From NCBI GenBank assembly GCA_024449915.1, contig JAMZAV010000024.1:992001-1056000 (forward strand): a stretch of DNA of 64,000 nt. Direction: 5' to 3'. Shown here piece by piece: positions 13,343 through 26,088 of the stretch. The position numbers and the translations under genes are program-made. Under the pieces are notes generated by a model, which did not search any database, was not told where the DNA came from, and saw only the letters and a list, made by a program, of their open reading frames with translations. The first letter of the stretch is position 1; each line of letters opens with the position of its first letter. Origin of the DNA: Sweltsa coloradensis. Lineage: Eukaryota; Arthropoda; Insecta; Plecoptera; Chloroperlidae.

Positions 13343-16069
13343 ATGGGCTCAGGTAGCGTTCACTTTATGCTCTTGTCTACTGTTTAAATGAAGCTTCCGA
13401 ATTCAGAGTTTCATTTTCATATATTTTTTGTTCAAGAGTGGTAATTTCGCAATATCTAAAGGACGAAACATCTTAGAGCTTAACCGTAATTTAGTCGCCA
13501 ATGAGATGGGTCGTAGTCGTGGACAAAGTAAACGAACCCGTTCAGTTATTTTATTTGTAGTGGAAACAATATTTGAAGGCATCGCAATACAATGATTGTT
13601 TGTCGGACCTGGCAAGGCTTTAGAGAAGACTAATGGCTCTGCAACTGGCCGAATCAGAAGGCTTACCGGGATTGAAGATCGGGATCACTGGACCGAGTTC
13701 CCAGCCCCGGCCAACGAAGCCAACTTTCAGCCCGGGATAATATATTCTATATCAGAAGGCTCTGGGTCCTTATTGGGTGTTATTGTGTTTTACTTTGTTA
13801 GTACATAACATTTAAATAAATGATGCATTGTTATTATTGTTGAGGTAGGCCCCTATACAAACCCTGGTTACAAATTATACGGATTAAATTCCGGACTTCA
13901 CACTTCTTTCAATATGCTTCGTTCCTTAATCCTTCGCTCTCTCAATGTTGCTAATAACACCTTTTGCTATTGGATATTTGTTACTTGTGTGTTATCTTTG
14001 CCATTATTTGTTAGTCACTCACGTAATTGTTTTACTGTGAATTATCTCTGTTTGCTGAATATGTATAATATTACGTCCTTTGGCTTTGTTTAAATGAAAT
14101 AAAAATATAATATGCGTGTAAATAGAACCGTATAGAACCATTGGAATTCGGGAGACGATGAAACGTAGGTGATATATAGTTTAATAATGGAACAGACAAA
14201 TTAATAATCTGTGAGATTCGCATCCATTGGGTTTGTGACCGTTTGTCTCTCCCACATATACCACAAGGAGAATCCAACTAACAATGATTCAAACGGGAAA
14301 ATGTAGGCTAATATCGGCAGACAGTAGTTGTGAGATCTACTTGAGAACGGGAATATGTGAACATTATTTTGTAACCCTCAATAGCAGCATTCGCATTTTA
14401 TGGCCAAGTTTAACTTTGCTCACCTCTTGACTCAAGATTTGTTTTGAGCATCGAACTGACGGCTTCTCGAAGTAGCCTCTCTTGATTGCGCTGTGGCCCT
14501 TTATTGCAGTTCTGTCGCTTGTTACTAGTTTCATCTGCATAGGGTTATATTGCGGTGCTTATGCCGAGAACTTTATGTTTGCAAACTGTCTTCGTAACGA
14601 GACTCATTGGAGCACGTTGTGTGGGTATAGTTGAACGAAGCGGCTTTATGCGCTCTTCTAACTTATTTAGGCCAATCGCTTCTTTACTCATCAACTACGT
14701 CCTTTGTTTTTCGAACGGGAACAAACTATTCTTCGTTGTCTTTGACTAAATTTTCTTCTTTGACAGAATTAACCTATCCGTAAGAGTGTGGGAAGTAACT
14801 TGTAAAATCATTATTCAAAGAAAAACCAGGAGATTATAAACCAGCATCGAATGTTTCCTATTTTGTACATGGAAATATTATTTGATATTTTGTTTGTTAG
14901 GTTAAACAAAAACAAGTCTGATGGGGAACCTTAGCTGAGTTTAGGATTACTCCATGACTGACATTTCAAAACCTAAACCGATGAATGAAGGCTTTTATGG
15001 TGATATGTTAAGAATATGAAAACTATTTTGTTACGGAAGTTTATTTAATCCTAAAAGCTCAATATTGATATGCGTTGTGTTTATCACCAATAACAACCGA
15101 TAACATGTGCTAATGTTTGTTATTATAACTATATCCATTTGTCATCATGCAAACTTACATGATGGTTATCAATCTGTTGCTTACTGGCTACTAACGATTG
15201 TTAAGTATAGCTTCGTACAACCGTTGACATAACAATCATCAATCAGGATCAGAGAGAAACCCTGTAAGCCTTCTGATATTGACTCGTTATCAATTACCCC
15301 CCCCCCCCCCCGCAGTTGATTGTGTTCTGCTCTACGTAGTTTGTCGACTGATTCATAGATTAGAATTGAAATCCCGCTAAAACGGTTAGGGCAAGCCGTT
15401 AAAGTCGTTATTCATTTATGTCTGCGGGAGTACACCTGATAATACAAGAGGTATATTCCAACGTGAGTTCTCTGCTTTACTGCGTACGGTGCAATACAAT
15501 GAGGGTGTGGCGAGGTTTTCAATTCACTTTGTTTCACGGTTATGGTGTTGTTTAACGTCTCTGCTTTTATATAAAAGATGAGTTGGTAGATGAGGTTGAA
15601 ACAGACGTCCATGAGTGACCTATACCTATGGATGGAGGTTGCTTCCGACAAAAATCTATATTTCCCGAGAACGTTTGGACACAACATTGTTAGTATCGGC
15701 GAATGCGTCAATATTCCGTGATGTTCATAGAAACGCACGTAGGAAACAACGAATATGTTAATATTATTCACGATGCTAATTGCTTCTGAGGAATGCCCGG
15801 TGCCTTACGTGTGTATCGGGACTACTGCGGTGTGGGGTAGGCCTATATTCTAGAAAATTTAATCACCAGTTCTACTTCCATTATAAATGATTTATTTATT
15901 TTATTAATTTTCCTGAAATAATTGGTAATTAAAGATAATGATTGATTTTGTATTTTGTTTTTAAATTTAAACATGTATGTTTCATGCTTCATTACGTTGC
16001 GAAATTTCAAAGCTTCATAGTACTGCTCGAAGGCCAATATAACCATGTCCAGGTCACTTGTATTTGTTT
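12606..16069. other. No gene recognised; two C tracts and an AAAT run
   Basis: Contains C12 (12999-13010), (AAAT)n and C15 (15297-15311). The 119-codon minus frame at 15412-15771 is among the longest in the window but has no recognisable domain. The frame at 13596-13808 (GRIRRLTGIEDRDHWTEFPA) has more protein-like composition but no family I know. Confidence 0.4.
13275..13344 (+). repeat. (AAAT)n microsatellite
   Basis: About 17 AAAT units. It may mark the tail of a LINE or SINE whose body I cannot recognise. Confidence 0.95.
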
Positions 16070-16236
16070 GAATATCTGAGCAACCAGCCACAAATCCAAA
16101 GCTTGAAACGATGTCATTGCAACATGAATATCTGAGCAACCAGCCACAAATCCAAAGCTTGAAACGATGTCATTGCAACATGAATATCTGAGCAACCAGC
16201 CACAAATCCAAAGCTTGAAACGATGTCATTGCAACA
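16070..16236 (+). repeat. 56 bp tandem repeat, 3 copies
   Basis: Copies start at 16070, 16126 and 16182 with GAATATCTGAGCAACCAGCC and end GTCATTGCAACAT. They are identical by eye, so the expansion is recent or the assembly duplicated it. Confidence 0.95.
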
Positions 16237-19004
16237 ATTTGCTTTTAAAATGTGTCACTTAGTGTTGATTGTGATTCTAGCCTCTTGTGAACTATCAGCA
16301 TTGATGTAACAAAGTGTTTAGTAAAAATATTATTACGTGACTTACACAAACATTAATTTTGATGGTATTTATTAACTTCTACTCTAGCCAGGAGAATATA
16401 CGCATCTTAGGTACCATGTTTATTTAGAAATGCGTCTTAAAATGTATATAAAGTCTTCATTTGCACTCAATATTTGCATTTTCAATTTCTCAATCTTGTT
16501 TCATTGAAAAGCGAGAGTAGGGTCCATCGCGTGAATAGAACTTCATCTCGTTCAATGGAACGAGGCAATACTGATATTGTGTCCTGAAGAGGAATCTATG
16601 TTCGATTCCTGCTTCTTATTAAATTCCATGCTCACATTGAAGAGCATCTAGTCGTGGCAACTACGTCTCCAGAAAGCTTATTCAATAAGTATTTCATACA
16701 ACGCAAACAAAATATACTGGCAAACTTTTCAAAACCACTGAGCTCATTATCAATCCATAAAAACGTTTAGGACTATTTGGGTATTATTATACTCATTCAG
16801 AGTAGAAAACTACTGTCAAAATTATGAGCAAGTGACGTGGCCACTATTATGGCGTTGTTAGAAGATAAACGAATTCATGTTTTTATGTGACTTAATGATA
16901 TTCATACAACCATTAGTGGGTTTTTCAAATGTTTGTTATTAATAGTTCCCTTTGACAGAGAAGGCTTCCATAGGGCACATTGTTATTGACCCGCTAAAAT
17001 AGGTGAAAGTAGCTCAATATTATTATTTTTTGTTTTTGTTTTAGTGTTAGGCCTAAACGTTTTCACGTTCCTACTGCAATCCAGACGTAGAATAATGTGT
17101 AGACGTGTGTAGGCCTACTAAAACTATGGTATGGAGTCGGTTGGTATATTTAATTTTACACTTTTTCATTTTTTTTAACCAAAATATAAAAGCTTCTCGA
17201 TACGCTTTAGTCTTTAAACTCAATGCTTATACATACAAGTCTAAAAACATTCTCTGGTGTTTTGTGACTGGATATATTTTATCATAGACAGATATTTTTT
17301 TTTAATTTGTAAAAACATGTAGTGCACATTTTTAATGATCCTTAAATTGGTGTATGTTTATCCAAATACTATTTGGATTCCTCTATTCTGAAGTTATTGT
17401 ATTCATAACTAACACGTCAAAAACCAATGTCAATCTCCTATAGTTGATTCTTGATACTTAAATGTGAGTAAATCTGTTACTGAAGGTGTTCTGATATTTG
17501 CGCCGGAATATACGATGTGTTTGCGTTATGTTTGAGGGAAAGCCTTCGTTCTGGCTAGCTGTTAGCAGTAATCGAACGCGAATTATGTTATCGTATGCGG
17601 CGCCTCAGTTTGTGCATAATAGATGTAGCTCAGCTCGGCGTGTCCATGCTAGGGTGGAGGTGTGACCCCTTTCCACCTTGTATATTAGATTTCTACGTCA
17701 GATTGAATGTAGAATGTCGATGTTGCTGTCACTTTCCCTTACCGAGAAAGCCGGGAGTGGAGGGTTAAATATCGACTCGCCCCCCCCCCCCAACATCACC
17801 CATGTCGGAAGTACGTGATTGAAAAGCTATCATTCCAGACCACAGAACAACAATAACTCCGAGTTGTTTGTGTACTTTAGTAAAACGTGACTTTCTGAAT
17901 GAAAAGGGACTAATATCAATGGAAATTTTAATATAACATTGAGCCAGTTCGTTTTATGTCAATGTCTATAATGTTTATGAACTTTTTCTATTGATTGAAC
18001 AATAAAATGTTTTTATCCTTCATCAGTTACTATACATATCTAACTCACTCATCAGACACTACATATCAGTTTTTAAACAAGATTCCATTTCAATTTGGAA
18101 TTGAATTTAAAATGGTGAGACTCGAAAAATAAAATATATAAAAGGATAGGGCGATCCGTTGATTTGTGTGATAGTAAAAAAGATAAAAGATGCGATTCAA
18201 TAAATCATAAATAATTGAAATGTTGCGGATCGAAGATGTCATAACTTCATTTCATTAGTATCCGACAGACGTGGGTCACCTCCCAGTGTGGAGTTTCTCC
18301 TCATTTCTTCTACTTTTAGAGTTTGAGCTACTTTCTGCATTCTACATTAATTTTGTGTGACTTCATACTTCTGCATTTCCCTTCAGATTCCAAGCAAGCA
18401 ACTTACTCGAAACAGTGGTGATATCTCTTTAGTTCCTGGTTCTCAGTTCTGTCTAAATTTAATTTAATTAAATTAAAAATTAATCTTTAATTTTGTCTTT
18501 TGTCTCTTCAGTTATGGAATTGTCTTAGTATTGATAACCAACTTATTTAATTCCGTTATAAAAACATATTTTTAACACGATTTTTCGATATAGATTTTTT
18601 GGCTTCTTTTTGTGATATATCACATTTGTAGCTAAAAAGATCAATCGTAAAATGTATTTTTAAAACAGTTTTCAAGTGTATCACTTGCTTTTTTATTTAA
18701 ATTTTATTAATGTCGTCTATGATAGTTTAAAGTTAGTTGAATTCAATTGTATTGATTTGAATATAATTAATTAAGATCATGAAATATTGCCAAGTAATAT
18801 TAGAATGAGGGAAAGACGCGCATTGCATACAAAAATGGGGAACGAGTTCTTCTGGCACTAACTTATTCTCATTTCAGTATTGTAATCCGATGTAAAATTT
18901 GTTGAACCAGGGAATACAAATATAACCACTGGTAGGCCTACGGGAGTACAGAACAGATCGTCCAAGAAGAATTGAAAAATTATTGACTTGTTCCTTTCTA
19001 CTGT
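16237..19004. other. No gene recognised
   Basis: AT-rich, with a C12 run at 17780-17791. GGGTGGAGGTGTGACCCC at about 17653 weakly resembles the family A core. A possible SINE head (16545) is listed separately. Confidence 0.4.
16545..16618 (+). mobile_element. Possible tRNA-like SINE head
   Basis: GAATCTATGTTCGATTCCTG at about 16591 is a B-box-like hairpin (GGAATC...GATTCC). The 5' part (ACGAGGCAATACTGATATTG) is only weakly tRNA-like. Confidence 0.25.
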
Positions 19005-19217
19005 TCACATATGGAGGTGCCGAGTATTTTTATATAATGTTTGGGTGACGGTTGCCCTGCCCCCTACCCCCAGGGTCACCAAACAGAATAGCCAACATCC
19101 TTGTCCAAGGGCGATAACAACGAAAACGCGTCAATCGACGTAACACACTTGTGCAAGACGGACGGACGAACAGATAAGTGGTATGTGTAGAGGGGCTTCG
19201 CTCCCCCAACTAAGAAC
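19005..19217 (+). mobile_element. Family A MITE
   Basis: Blocks in family order on the + strand: TATGGAGGTGCCGAGTA, CCCCCAGGGTCACCAAA, CATCCTTGT, AAGACGGACGGACGAACAG, AAGTGGTATG, and the right end GGGGCTTCGCTCCCCC at 19193-19208. The left terminal part is missing or diverged. Confidence 0.6.
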
Positions 19218-20717
19218 AATCCAAGTTGTAGAGACAGTAATTGCGTCTGTCGGGAAAGAGTTTCTCGACATGGGTGAACAATATTCGTACACAATACAGA
19301 AAATTAATTATTTTCTTCGTGTTGCTTGAGCTCCTTTTCATCGTCCCTCGTCGCATCCTCATCTTTGTGTAAAGTTTACTGCCAATCATATAAATAAGTT
19401 ACGAGCTAGGCACCCTTTCACTTTAATGGTTAGGGACATAAAACCTAGGAAAGCGAATAAAAAATATTAAAAATCCAGGTAGTAAATACCAAGTTAAGAG
19501 CTTTTTGCGAAACATTTTATTTCAGTAACATGACATTTATTGTGTTAAAGAATGATTTTTACTTAGGCTAAAAGAAGAAAGCGAAAGAAGTAGTGATTGC
19601 GGAAGAGGGCGTGAGAGAGAGAGTAGATTGCACTGGTGTTTGGAGACAGACGTGATTCAGTGAGCACTAAATCAGAGTGCCCCTGGTTCACAGAGGTCCT
19701 CTGAACATTGTTTGACCTCCGTGTAAGGGTCAAGTCCCTGGGCTCCCGAAGAGCAAGTGCCGAAACAGAGGACATTTATCGTCATTCGATTCTGCCGAGA
19801 GTCGCCCATATATTGAACGCGTGGTTTGTTTGGTTTGCATGCATGCATTGACAGGCGCTCTACAGGGAATCATCCGGCTGCAGGGGGAGCTATAGCGACA
19901 GGACCAACTGACACCCATAATTCCTCCCCCACTACATCAAGACGCAAGACCAATTCGATTTACTGTTAAACGCAGTAACATTTAAGATTACACTCGCGAG
20001 AATGAATTGATCGAATCTTCCAGAAAATGGCCAAAATTGAATTACAACCTAAACCGAAATAAGTATAAATTAAATAATAATACAAAAATTCGTAATTAAC
20101 ATGTTTTTAAAGACGAAAAGCTCCAAAATTGAAATTTTATTTGAGTCACTGTGTATTTTTTTGTACAGTGTGCAAAGTTATTCATTCAGCCAAAGGTGTT
20201 TTATTTATTATATTTTAATTATTTAACTAGATCTTATCCTATTCAGTTATAAAAACTGATTTACAAACTATATGTAAAATAATTAGTTTAATGCACATGT
20301 AACATAATACACACCGGTAGCACTGTATAGCCAATTGTGCTTCTTGCGTGCTTTTGAAGCAAGGTGATGAATTAGAATTGAATAATACCTTACGTAAGTG
20401 ATATTGATTCTTACTTAATGCGTATTTAATGTTTTCTTAGAATGTTGAAAACATCAAGTCTTATATAAAACGTGTGGAGATATTATTATCTATCATGACT
20501 CGGTGTTCATAGAAGCAAATCAACAAATCCATCCACTTGCGATTCCAATTTCCAATGTACTTGTAACGCTTTTCAGTGGCATTGAGAGCATAGTCAATTA
20601 TACCTATTAACTTTGCTTTAGTAAATGAGATAAGTATATGGAAATTCCCAGCAAATAAACAGTGTAAAATGTGACTATTAAATTTCTTTCGTCAATTTGT
20701 TAGGTATATAAACCCCC
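19218..20717. other. No gene recognised
   Basis: 19560-19920 is somewhat GC-richer with minus-strand small frames; no motif recognised. The rest is AT-rich. Confidence 0.4.
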
Positions 20718-20853
20718 AATTAAGTGTTAGTACGACACTTGAGTATCATATAATTAAGTGGTAGTACGACACTTGAGTATCATACAATTAAGTGGTAGTA
20801 CGACACTTGAGTATCATACAATTAAGTGTTAGTACGACACTTGAGTATCATAT
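20718..20853 (+). repeat. 34 bp tandem repeat, 4 copies, each with a small hairpin
   Basis: Starts at 20718, 20752, 20786, 20820. The unit contains AAGTGTTAGTACGACACTTG (or AAGTGGTAGTACGACACTTG), where AAGTG and CACTT are inverted. Copies 1 and 4 have T and copies 2 and 3 have G at one position. Confidence 0.95.
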
Positions 20854-21069
20854 TATTTTCATAATACTGTTCATGCACACATATAAAGCTAAAAATATCT
20901 CAAAACTGACATACAACGTACAATAATAAAATCATTAATAGGCTCACTCACAAATCTGTCATCAGCTGTTCTTGTTCATATGCCGACATGCACGCACGCA
21001 GGAACCCTCGTTATCCTATCAAAATAAACGTGTTGTTCAATAATATGGTTATTGATCAAAGTTTGTCAT

Positions 21070-21132
21070 CTACGTATTGTGTCTATAGATTCATAGATTC
21101 GTACGTATTGTGTCTATAGATTCATAGATTCG
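21070..21132 (+). repeat. 31-32 bp tandem duplication
   Basis: TACGTATTGTGTCTATAGAT with TCATAGATTCG occurs twice in a row; TAGATTCATAGATTC gives a shorter internal repeat. Confidence 0.9.
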
Positions 21133-22230
21133 TTTGCTACTGGTAAATAAAAAGATAATCATAGAAGAGTTGTTATTAAAGTAAATATTTTGTTTTCTGC
21201 TCGGTTAGGCCCTATTGATTTATGCCGGTGAATGTAAACCAATAGAAAAATACGTACAGTATAAATTGAAGAAGGTAATTCGATTGCTTGCGTTTGTCCC
21301 CGTTTGTTTTAGCACAATAGTTTGAACAAGGGTGTACATTGCGACATACAAGCTCTGCTAGCTCGATACAGGAATGTTGACGAGTAGAGACATATACCTA
21401 TTCAGTTCGTAGTAGTAGATTTGATTTGGCCTCGCCGTGGTCACATTTAAACCTGAACAACCCCAGCCATTGTAAGAACCATAGATAAGTATATGGTTTG
21501 CTTTCCAAATCATATATGTGTTTTGAGAATCAAATTGTTATGACACGTATGTCGAACGAAATGTCAATTCCTCGATTTCTTATAAAAACAGCTAAGAGAA
21601 GGCATGCTCATACGCGCTTTCAAATTTCTCTATCAATTTTAAACGTATCTATTTGTGATTTTATATTATTGTGTAAAAATTAATTATGAAGGCATCCATA
21701 GCACTTTTCCAATAATTGATTATAGAAAATAAAAATAAAAAATTCAGTTTTCTAGAATTTCGAATCTGTCAAAATGGTCAAAAACACCAAAATAACTACG
21801 CATTTTCTGAATTGATCTATGATAAAATATATTGACAATGTGATATGATGTTGGCGTGCAGATGTCCATCATGTTGTATGAAGAATTGTAATGAATAATG
21901 ATTTATGGCTGCAGGACAAGGAACGCGCCGAACATGAAATCACTGTTGTCACCTGCTCGCGGGTGCCGCTTATATAGCCCCACTGAAGATCAGTTCTCGT
22001 AAATGAGTGGGTCAGCTCTAAGTACGAGTTAGATTATGTTGTATTTATTCGCGGATTACCTAACTTATTACTTCGTTATGAAGCGCTAAAATAAATCAAT
22101 GCCTAAGTATACAATAAAAATTATTTAATCCCTTCAGAAAAAAACTGTTTGATAAATTACAATACCACCGACATTGTGAAACTATATTATATTATAACAT
22201 AATCAATTACGATTGTTTTTATTAAGAGCG
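21133..22230. other. No gene recognised
   Basis: AT-rich. 21700-21860 (TCTAGAATTTCGAATCTGTC, CATTTTCTGAATTGATC) resembles the interior of the MITE at 22231 and may be a relative. Confidence 0.35.
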
Positions 22231-22590
22231 TTCACCACCCCTTTTTAGGCAATTTTCTGTTTGCTCGGCTGAATGACATCACAGTTGTTAGAAATTTTGA
22301 ACATATCTCAAGAAAGTGAAAATAAGGTTTCTATAGTAACAAATTCCTAAAATGTGTTTTGAAATAAGTTATAAAAAATAAATTAGATTTCACGAATTTC
22401 AATTTTGTTAAAAAGTCCAAAATTGACTATATTCGTGAATTTTTTCTGGCTGATCAAGTCAAAATTTTGAAAATCTATGACTGTTGGAACGTCCATGTAT
22501 GCTTTATTGACAAGTTTGCAAAATTGTATATACGTGGGATGCTTTTTGCCGAGCAAACCGCTATTTACTAACTATCAAAAGGGTGGTGGA
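22231..22590. mobile_element. MITE with ~40 bp inverted ends
   Basis: The left end TTCACCACCCCTTTTTAGGC followed by a stretch to GTTTGCTCGGC is mirrored by GCCGAGCAAACC and AAAAGGGTGGTGGA at right. The interior is AT-rich (CACGAATTTCAATTTTGTTA...ATTCGTGAATTTTTTC, itself inverted). No coding capacity. Target duplication not clear. Confidence 0.65.
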
Positions 22591-23180
22591 CCCTCGAGCC
22601 CAAACTTACCAGAAGTTTGTCTCGAACCTGAACCTAATTTGATTTATTATATTTCCCTAATTTGAGCATCGTTACACAATCCTTAGGTCTACCAGATAAC
22701 ATATTATGTAGAACACGCCCATTCTAATAAGACTCATAAAGTCCTTCCAAAATTTGGTTGAAAACTTTTCACTATATTTTTCCCCCGAAATCATGTGAAT
22801 TTAAAAATGAAATTAAAACTGCTGTGTTTGTGAGAATTAACTTTGGTAATGATGTATCTTTTCTTACATGACCGAATAAACCTTTGGAAAAATTTGGATT
22901 TAGATAATGAGAATCGAACCCGTATGCTACGTAATAATAGACTTAAAGTTATGGTTATAAGTCGCTTGTGTGAATTATTAACCGTACAACATCGCATGAA
23001 AGGTAGGCTTGCAAACCATAGGATTTTAATGAGTTGTCTTCTTTTGAAAGCTGTGTTTACTAAGGCTTCGCTAACGTTATTTATAGTCACGTTGAAGTAT
23101 GGTGGTTTATAGAGCCCTTCTCACTACGCCCCCCCCCCCCCATAGTTTCTTTTTCGTCGAGTTCTGATAGGAGTCGCCTG

Positions 23181-23305
23181 AATAGCGTCGACTGGAACAA
23201 CGTCGACCACCTCGTGTATAGTGTACTTTCTTTGTTCCTCCTAACCTTTCGTTGTGCAAGGCCTGTTCAAACGAGGTGGTCGACGTTATTCCAGTCGGCG
23301 CTATT
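23181..23305. repeat. 125 bp hairpin element with 34 bp arms
   Basis: The left arm AATAGCGTCGACTGGAACAA continues to CCACCTCG (ends 23214). The right arm 23272-23305 is its reverse complement with about 2-3 mismatches; the loop is 57 bp. The arms are rich in GTCGAC and much more GC-rich than their surroundings. Unassigned; a very small foldback element or hairpin RNA source. Confidence 0.8.
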
Positions 23306-23334
23306 TTAGAAAATACCAAAGAGAAAGCTGGCTG

Positions 23335-23440
23335 TGTAATGGAGTGGTGACTCCCACGAGGCGTGCGACTCCAAGAGACGTGGGTGCCAAGAAGTACGGG
23401 CGTTCATCCTCATATATCACCACTTACCGTTTCCAATTGC
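23335..23440 (+). mobile_element. Second copy of the same SINE, diverged
   Basis: The body CATCCTCATATATCACCACT with TACCGTTTCC matches the SINE at 12495. The region upstream (ATGGAGTGGTGACTCCCACG to AGTACGGGCG) sits where the tRNA-like head should be but has lost a recognisable B box. Confidence 0.4.
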
Positions 23441-25197
23441 AAGGTTGAATTAACTAACTCGCTACTAAACCCAACTAAACTCAACCCAACAACGATACAA
23501 ACCTTATAAAAACTAATGGCTCAACAATGGTTTGGTAAACATAGCAAAATAGTGTTGTGGTGTCTCTAGCAAGCCAAATTCTAAATACAATATTGTATTA
23601 ATATTATTTAGTTTGTTGTAATATTTTGTACAATACTTAATAAATCGCTCGTCAATGTGGAAAAATAAAAGTTCATGAAACATGTTTCTTTGGTTTGGTT
23701 GTTCTCTCAAATCTCTCAGGTCAAACGTTAGAGATTTCGAAGGTTCCCTAAAATTTGCATCAAAGTGGCGTGGCAGTTCGTACAGTAGAATTCAAACAGT
23801 AACACAAACAACCAAATAGACGAACACACTAAACGAGATTACACTTGAACACAGACGGACAGGTGATATCATCTGTTCCCTGAGACTTTCATCAAAGTCG
23901 TACTATAGCTCTTTTCCGGGAAACAGAATTAACAAACATTCGCACCCAAAAACAAAAAAAAAAACTGGTGAATCTTGTTTCTAGTCAAATTGATGTCTTT
24001 TTCTCTAATTCAAAAATCAAAACGTTTTTAACTTAAAAGCAGACGATGTATGTTTTATTTTAATAAAACATTTCATAAATTATTATATTAAATTATTGTG
24101 TCATCCTCTTTTACGGTATCTTTTAAAACTCACATCAATAGGAAATTATAACTTTAAGAAAATTCAGTTTTAGTTCTTGCATATGATGAGACTTGACATA
24201 GGCCAATTTGTAATCTGAATTAGAAACAGCCAATCTTGCTCACAAGTATACGTTTGTTTAGCACAATGATGCCATCAAGACAGCACCGCTGCTTTACATC
24301 TAAATATGCTGGTACGTGATACGAGGGGCGATGTTTGCTCACCCTCTCTCTTGCTTCGAGTATAACACGTTCATTATCACACTCTCAAACTAATTAAAGA
24401 TGAATGAAATTGAGGGAATTTGAAATTGAGATTGTGGTTTATCAGACTCTGTGCTAGGTGCTTGCCCTGAGAAGAAGCAAGGCACCGACGGAGAATAGTG
24501 ATGGACTAATGATAGTACACCACGCATGTGAGAGCACTTAGCCCAAGCACCACTTATACGTGTTCGTCCACTCCCTGGAACACTAGCCTTAACGTAAGAC
24601 TCGACGGCTCTGGAATCGATAAATGCACTTATAATGTAAAACTAAAGTAGAGACTTTATTTAGTAGTTGGAACTACTTTGCACATTCTAGGGGGAAAACT
24701 CAAATCAACCAAAAAGCCTCTCTTTTCACTTTGCCAGAAATATTGTTATCGGTGTCACAGTAATCATAAGTAAACCATTTTAAATGGTTTAAATGGTGCC
24801 ATAAAACCACGTAGAGAGTTGTGACAAGAAGCTGTTTAAGTTGGGACCTGTGAGATTATTAGTAATATTACTACTTTTCATGAACGAAAACAGTATAAAA
24901 CATGTACGGGTACAATTACGCACCCAAATTTTTTATTTTTTCCCCCGTTGGAACTCTTCAAGAGATGTAGAACCGTTGCATTCAAAATTAGAACAAATGA
25001 GGATTAAAACTACAAGAGTCGGAGGGATGCAATGGAACTAAAACAAATCTTATAATATTAACTGCTTCGAAAGTCTTATGTCGACACAAGTCTTACGCCA
25101 CGTAAAAATAATCGACAAAGGATATCACTATTGATAGAAACGAAATTATATCAATGGTGCATTCATTAACTTTATTGCACATAGTTACTAGAAACAA
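23441..25197. other. No gene; possible family C/D debris at 23725-23965
   Basis: 23725-23965 holds GTTAGAGATTTCGAAGGTTC, GTGGCAGTTCGTACAG, TCATCAAAGTCGTACTATAG and AACAGAATTAACAAACATTC with an A-run. These resemble internal blocks of families C and D, but the copy is very diverged. Confidence 0.35.
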
Positions 25198-25370
25198 AAT
25201 AGGGAACAAAGCCTACCATTATCATACAACTATATTTTTGGAGCTTGGTGGAGGTGCCGGGTTCATGGTTCCCCCCTGTAGGAGCCGCTAGCCCCTTCCC
25301 CCTGACCCTCTGACCCTCTGACTCTCAGGGTTGCCAGAAATTTTCTGTACCATCCTTGTTTGCTCCCTAA
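25198..25370 (+). mobile_element. Family A MITE, short complete copy with both ends
   Basis: Begins TAGGGAACAAAGCCTACC and ends TTGTTTGCTCCCTAA, giving inverted ends (GGGAACAAAGC / TTTGCTCCC). The core GGTGGAGGTGCCGGGTT is at 25249. The middle contains CCCTGACCCTCTGACCCTC and GGTTGCCAG. It lacks the TCATCGTGAGACG...GGACGGACAG block of longer copies, so it is an internal-deletion derivative. Confidence 0.65.
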
Positions 25371-25751
25371 TAAGCATTCTCAGAAAACCATATACGAAAG
25401 TAATTTGCTTCACTGATTTTTGTTTAATTAAAAACTTCTTAGCAAAAAAGGTTAATCGTCCATATGATTTGATTTTCTAACTTTGCCCTGTAAATACACG
25501 AATACAACTACAAGTGGAAACACTTTATATTTTATTTACAGAAATTATGCAGTTATGAATTTACATATACAAGTCTACATAAGAATAAAGCTCCATCACG
25601 TATAAACTAAAACAAATTAATTTCAGTTTCCAACTAAGAGAGTACCCGAACAGTTTGAATTGGAGTTAATCCCTGTGGTTTTTAACTCGTTAAAATTGTT
25701 TAATGAAGGTGTTGGAAAACAGCGTGACACGATATTATTATGATAAATCCT

Positions 25752-25832
25752 TAAAGTACTGCGTCAGGTGGCGCAGTGGAACTAGCATTGTTATACTTCT
25801 GCTAAAGTACTGCGTCAGGTGGCGCAGTGGAT
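25752..25832 (+). repeat. Duplicated 29 bp tRNA A-box-like segment
   Basis: TAAAGTACTGCGTCAGGTGG followed by CGCAGTGGA occurs at about 25753 and 25803. GGTGGCGCAGTGG matches the 5' part of tRNAs and tRNA-derived SINEs (A box TGGC..AGTGG). No B box follows either copy. Confidence 0.5.
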
Positions 25833-25884
25833 ACTTCTGCAACGAAGTAGTTTCACAAAACTTTCATAACAGTGTTTTCAATCT

Positions 25885-26057
25885 GAATGAAGATTCTAGA
25901 GAGCGCTCGAAGAGTATATTATGTGATATCAGAGTATATTTCAGTATTGGAGAATAAATGTGGGTAACGGAGAGTATTTGTGAATATCGTAGAATATCTT
26001 AGTATCGGAGAAAATCTGTAAAAATCGGTGAGTATCAGAGAGTATCGTAGAGTTCAG
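25885..26057 (+). repeat. Degenerate GAGTATC minisatellite, left half
   Basis: Loose repeats of units such as AGAGTATCGTAGAGT, GGAGAATAAATGTGGGTA and GAGTATCAGAGAGTATC, mostly 12-14 bp. The + strand is purine/T rich and almost C-free. Interrupted by the family B element. Confidence 0.7.
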
Positions 26058-26088
26058 TAAGTAGTGGTGAGCGGGTAGTCGAAAATTT

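Noticed and set aside
13596..13808. Possible exon encoding GRIRRLTGIEDRDHWTEFPA
   Set aside because: Protein-like composition but no family recognised and no convincing acceptor and donor pair; left unannotated as a gene.
15412..15771. 119-codon minus-strand frame
   Set aside because: No recognisable motif, AT-rich codons and no splice context; consistent with chance.
17645..17680. Another family A core (GGGTGGAGGTGTGACCCC)
   Set aside because: Lacks the GCCGG part and no other family A block follows in order.
20718..20853. CRISPR-like array
   Set aside because: Contiguous tandem units without unique spacers, in an animal genome.
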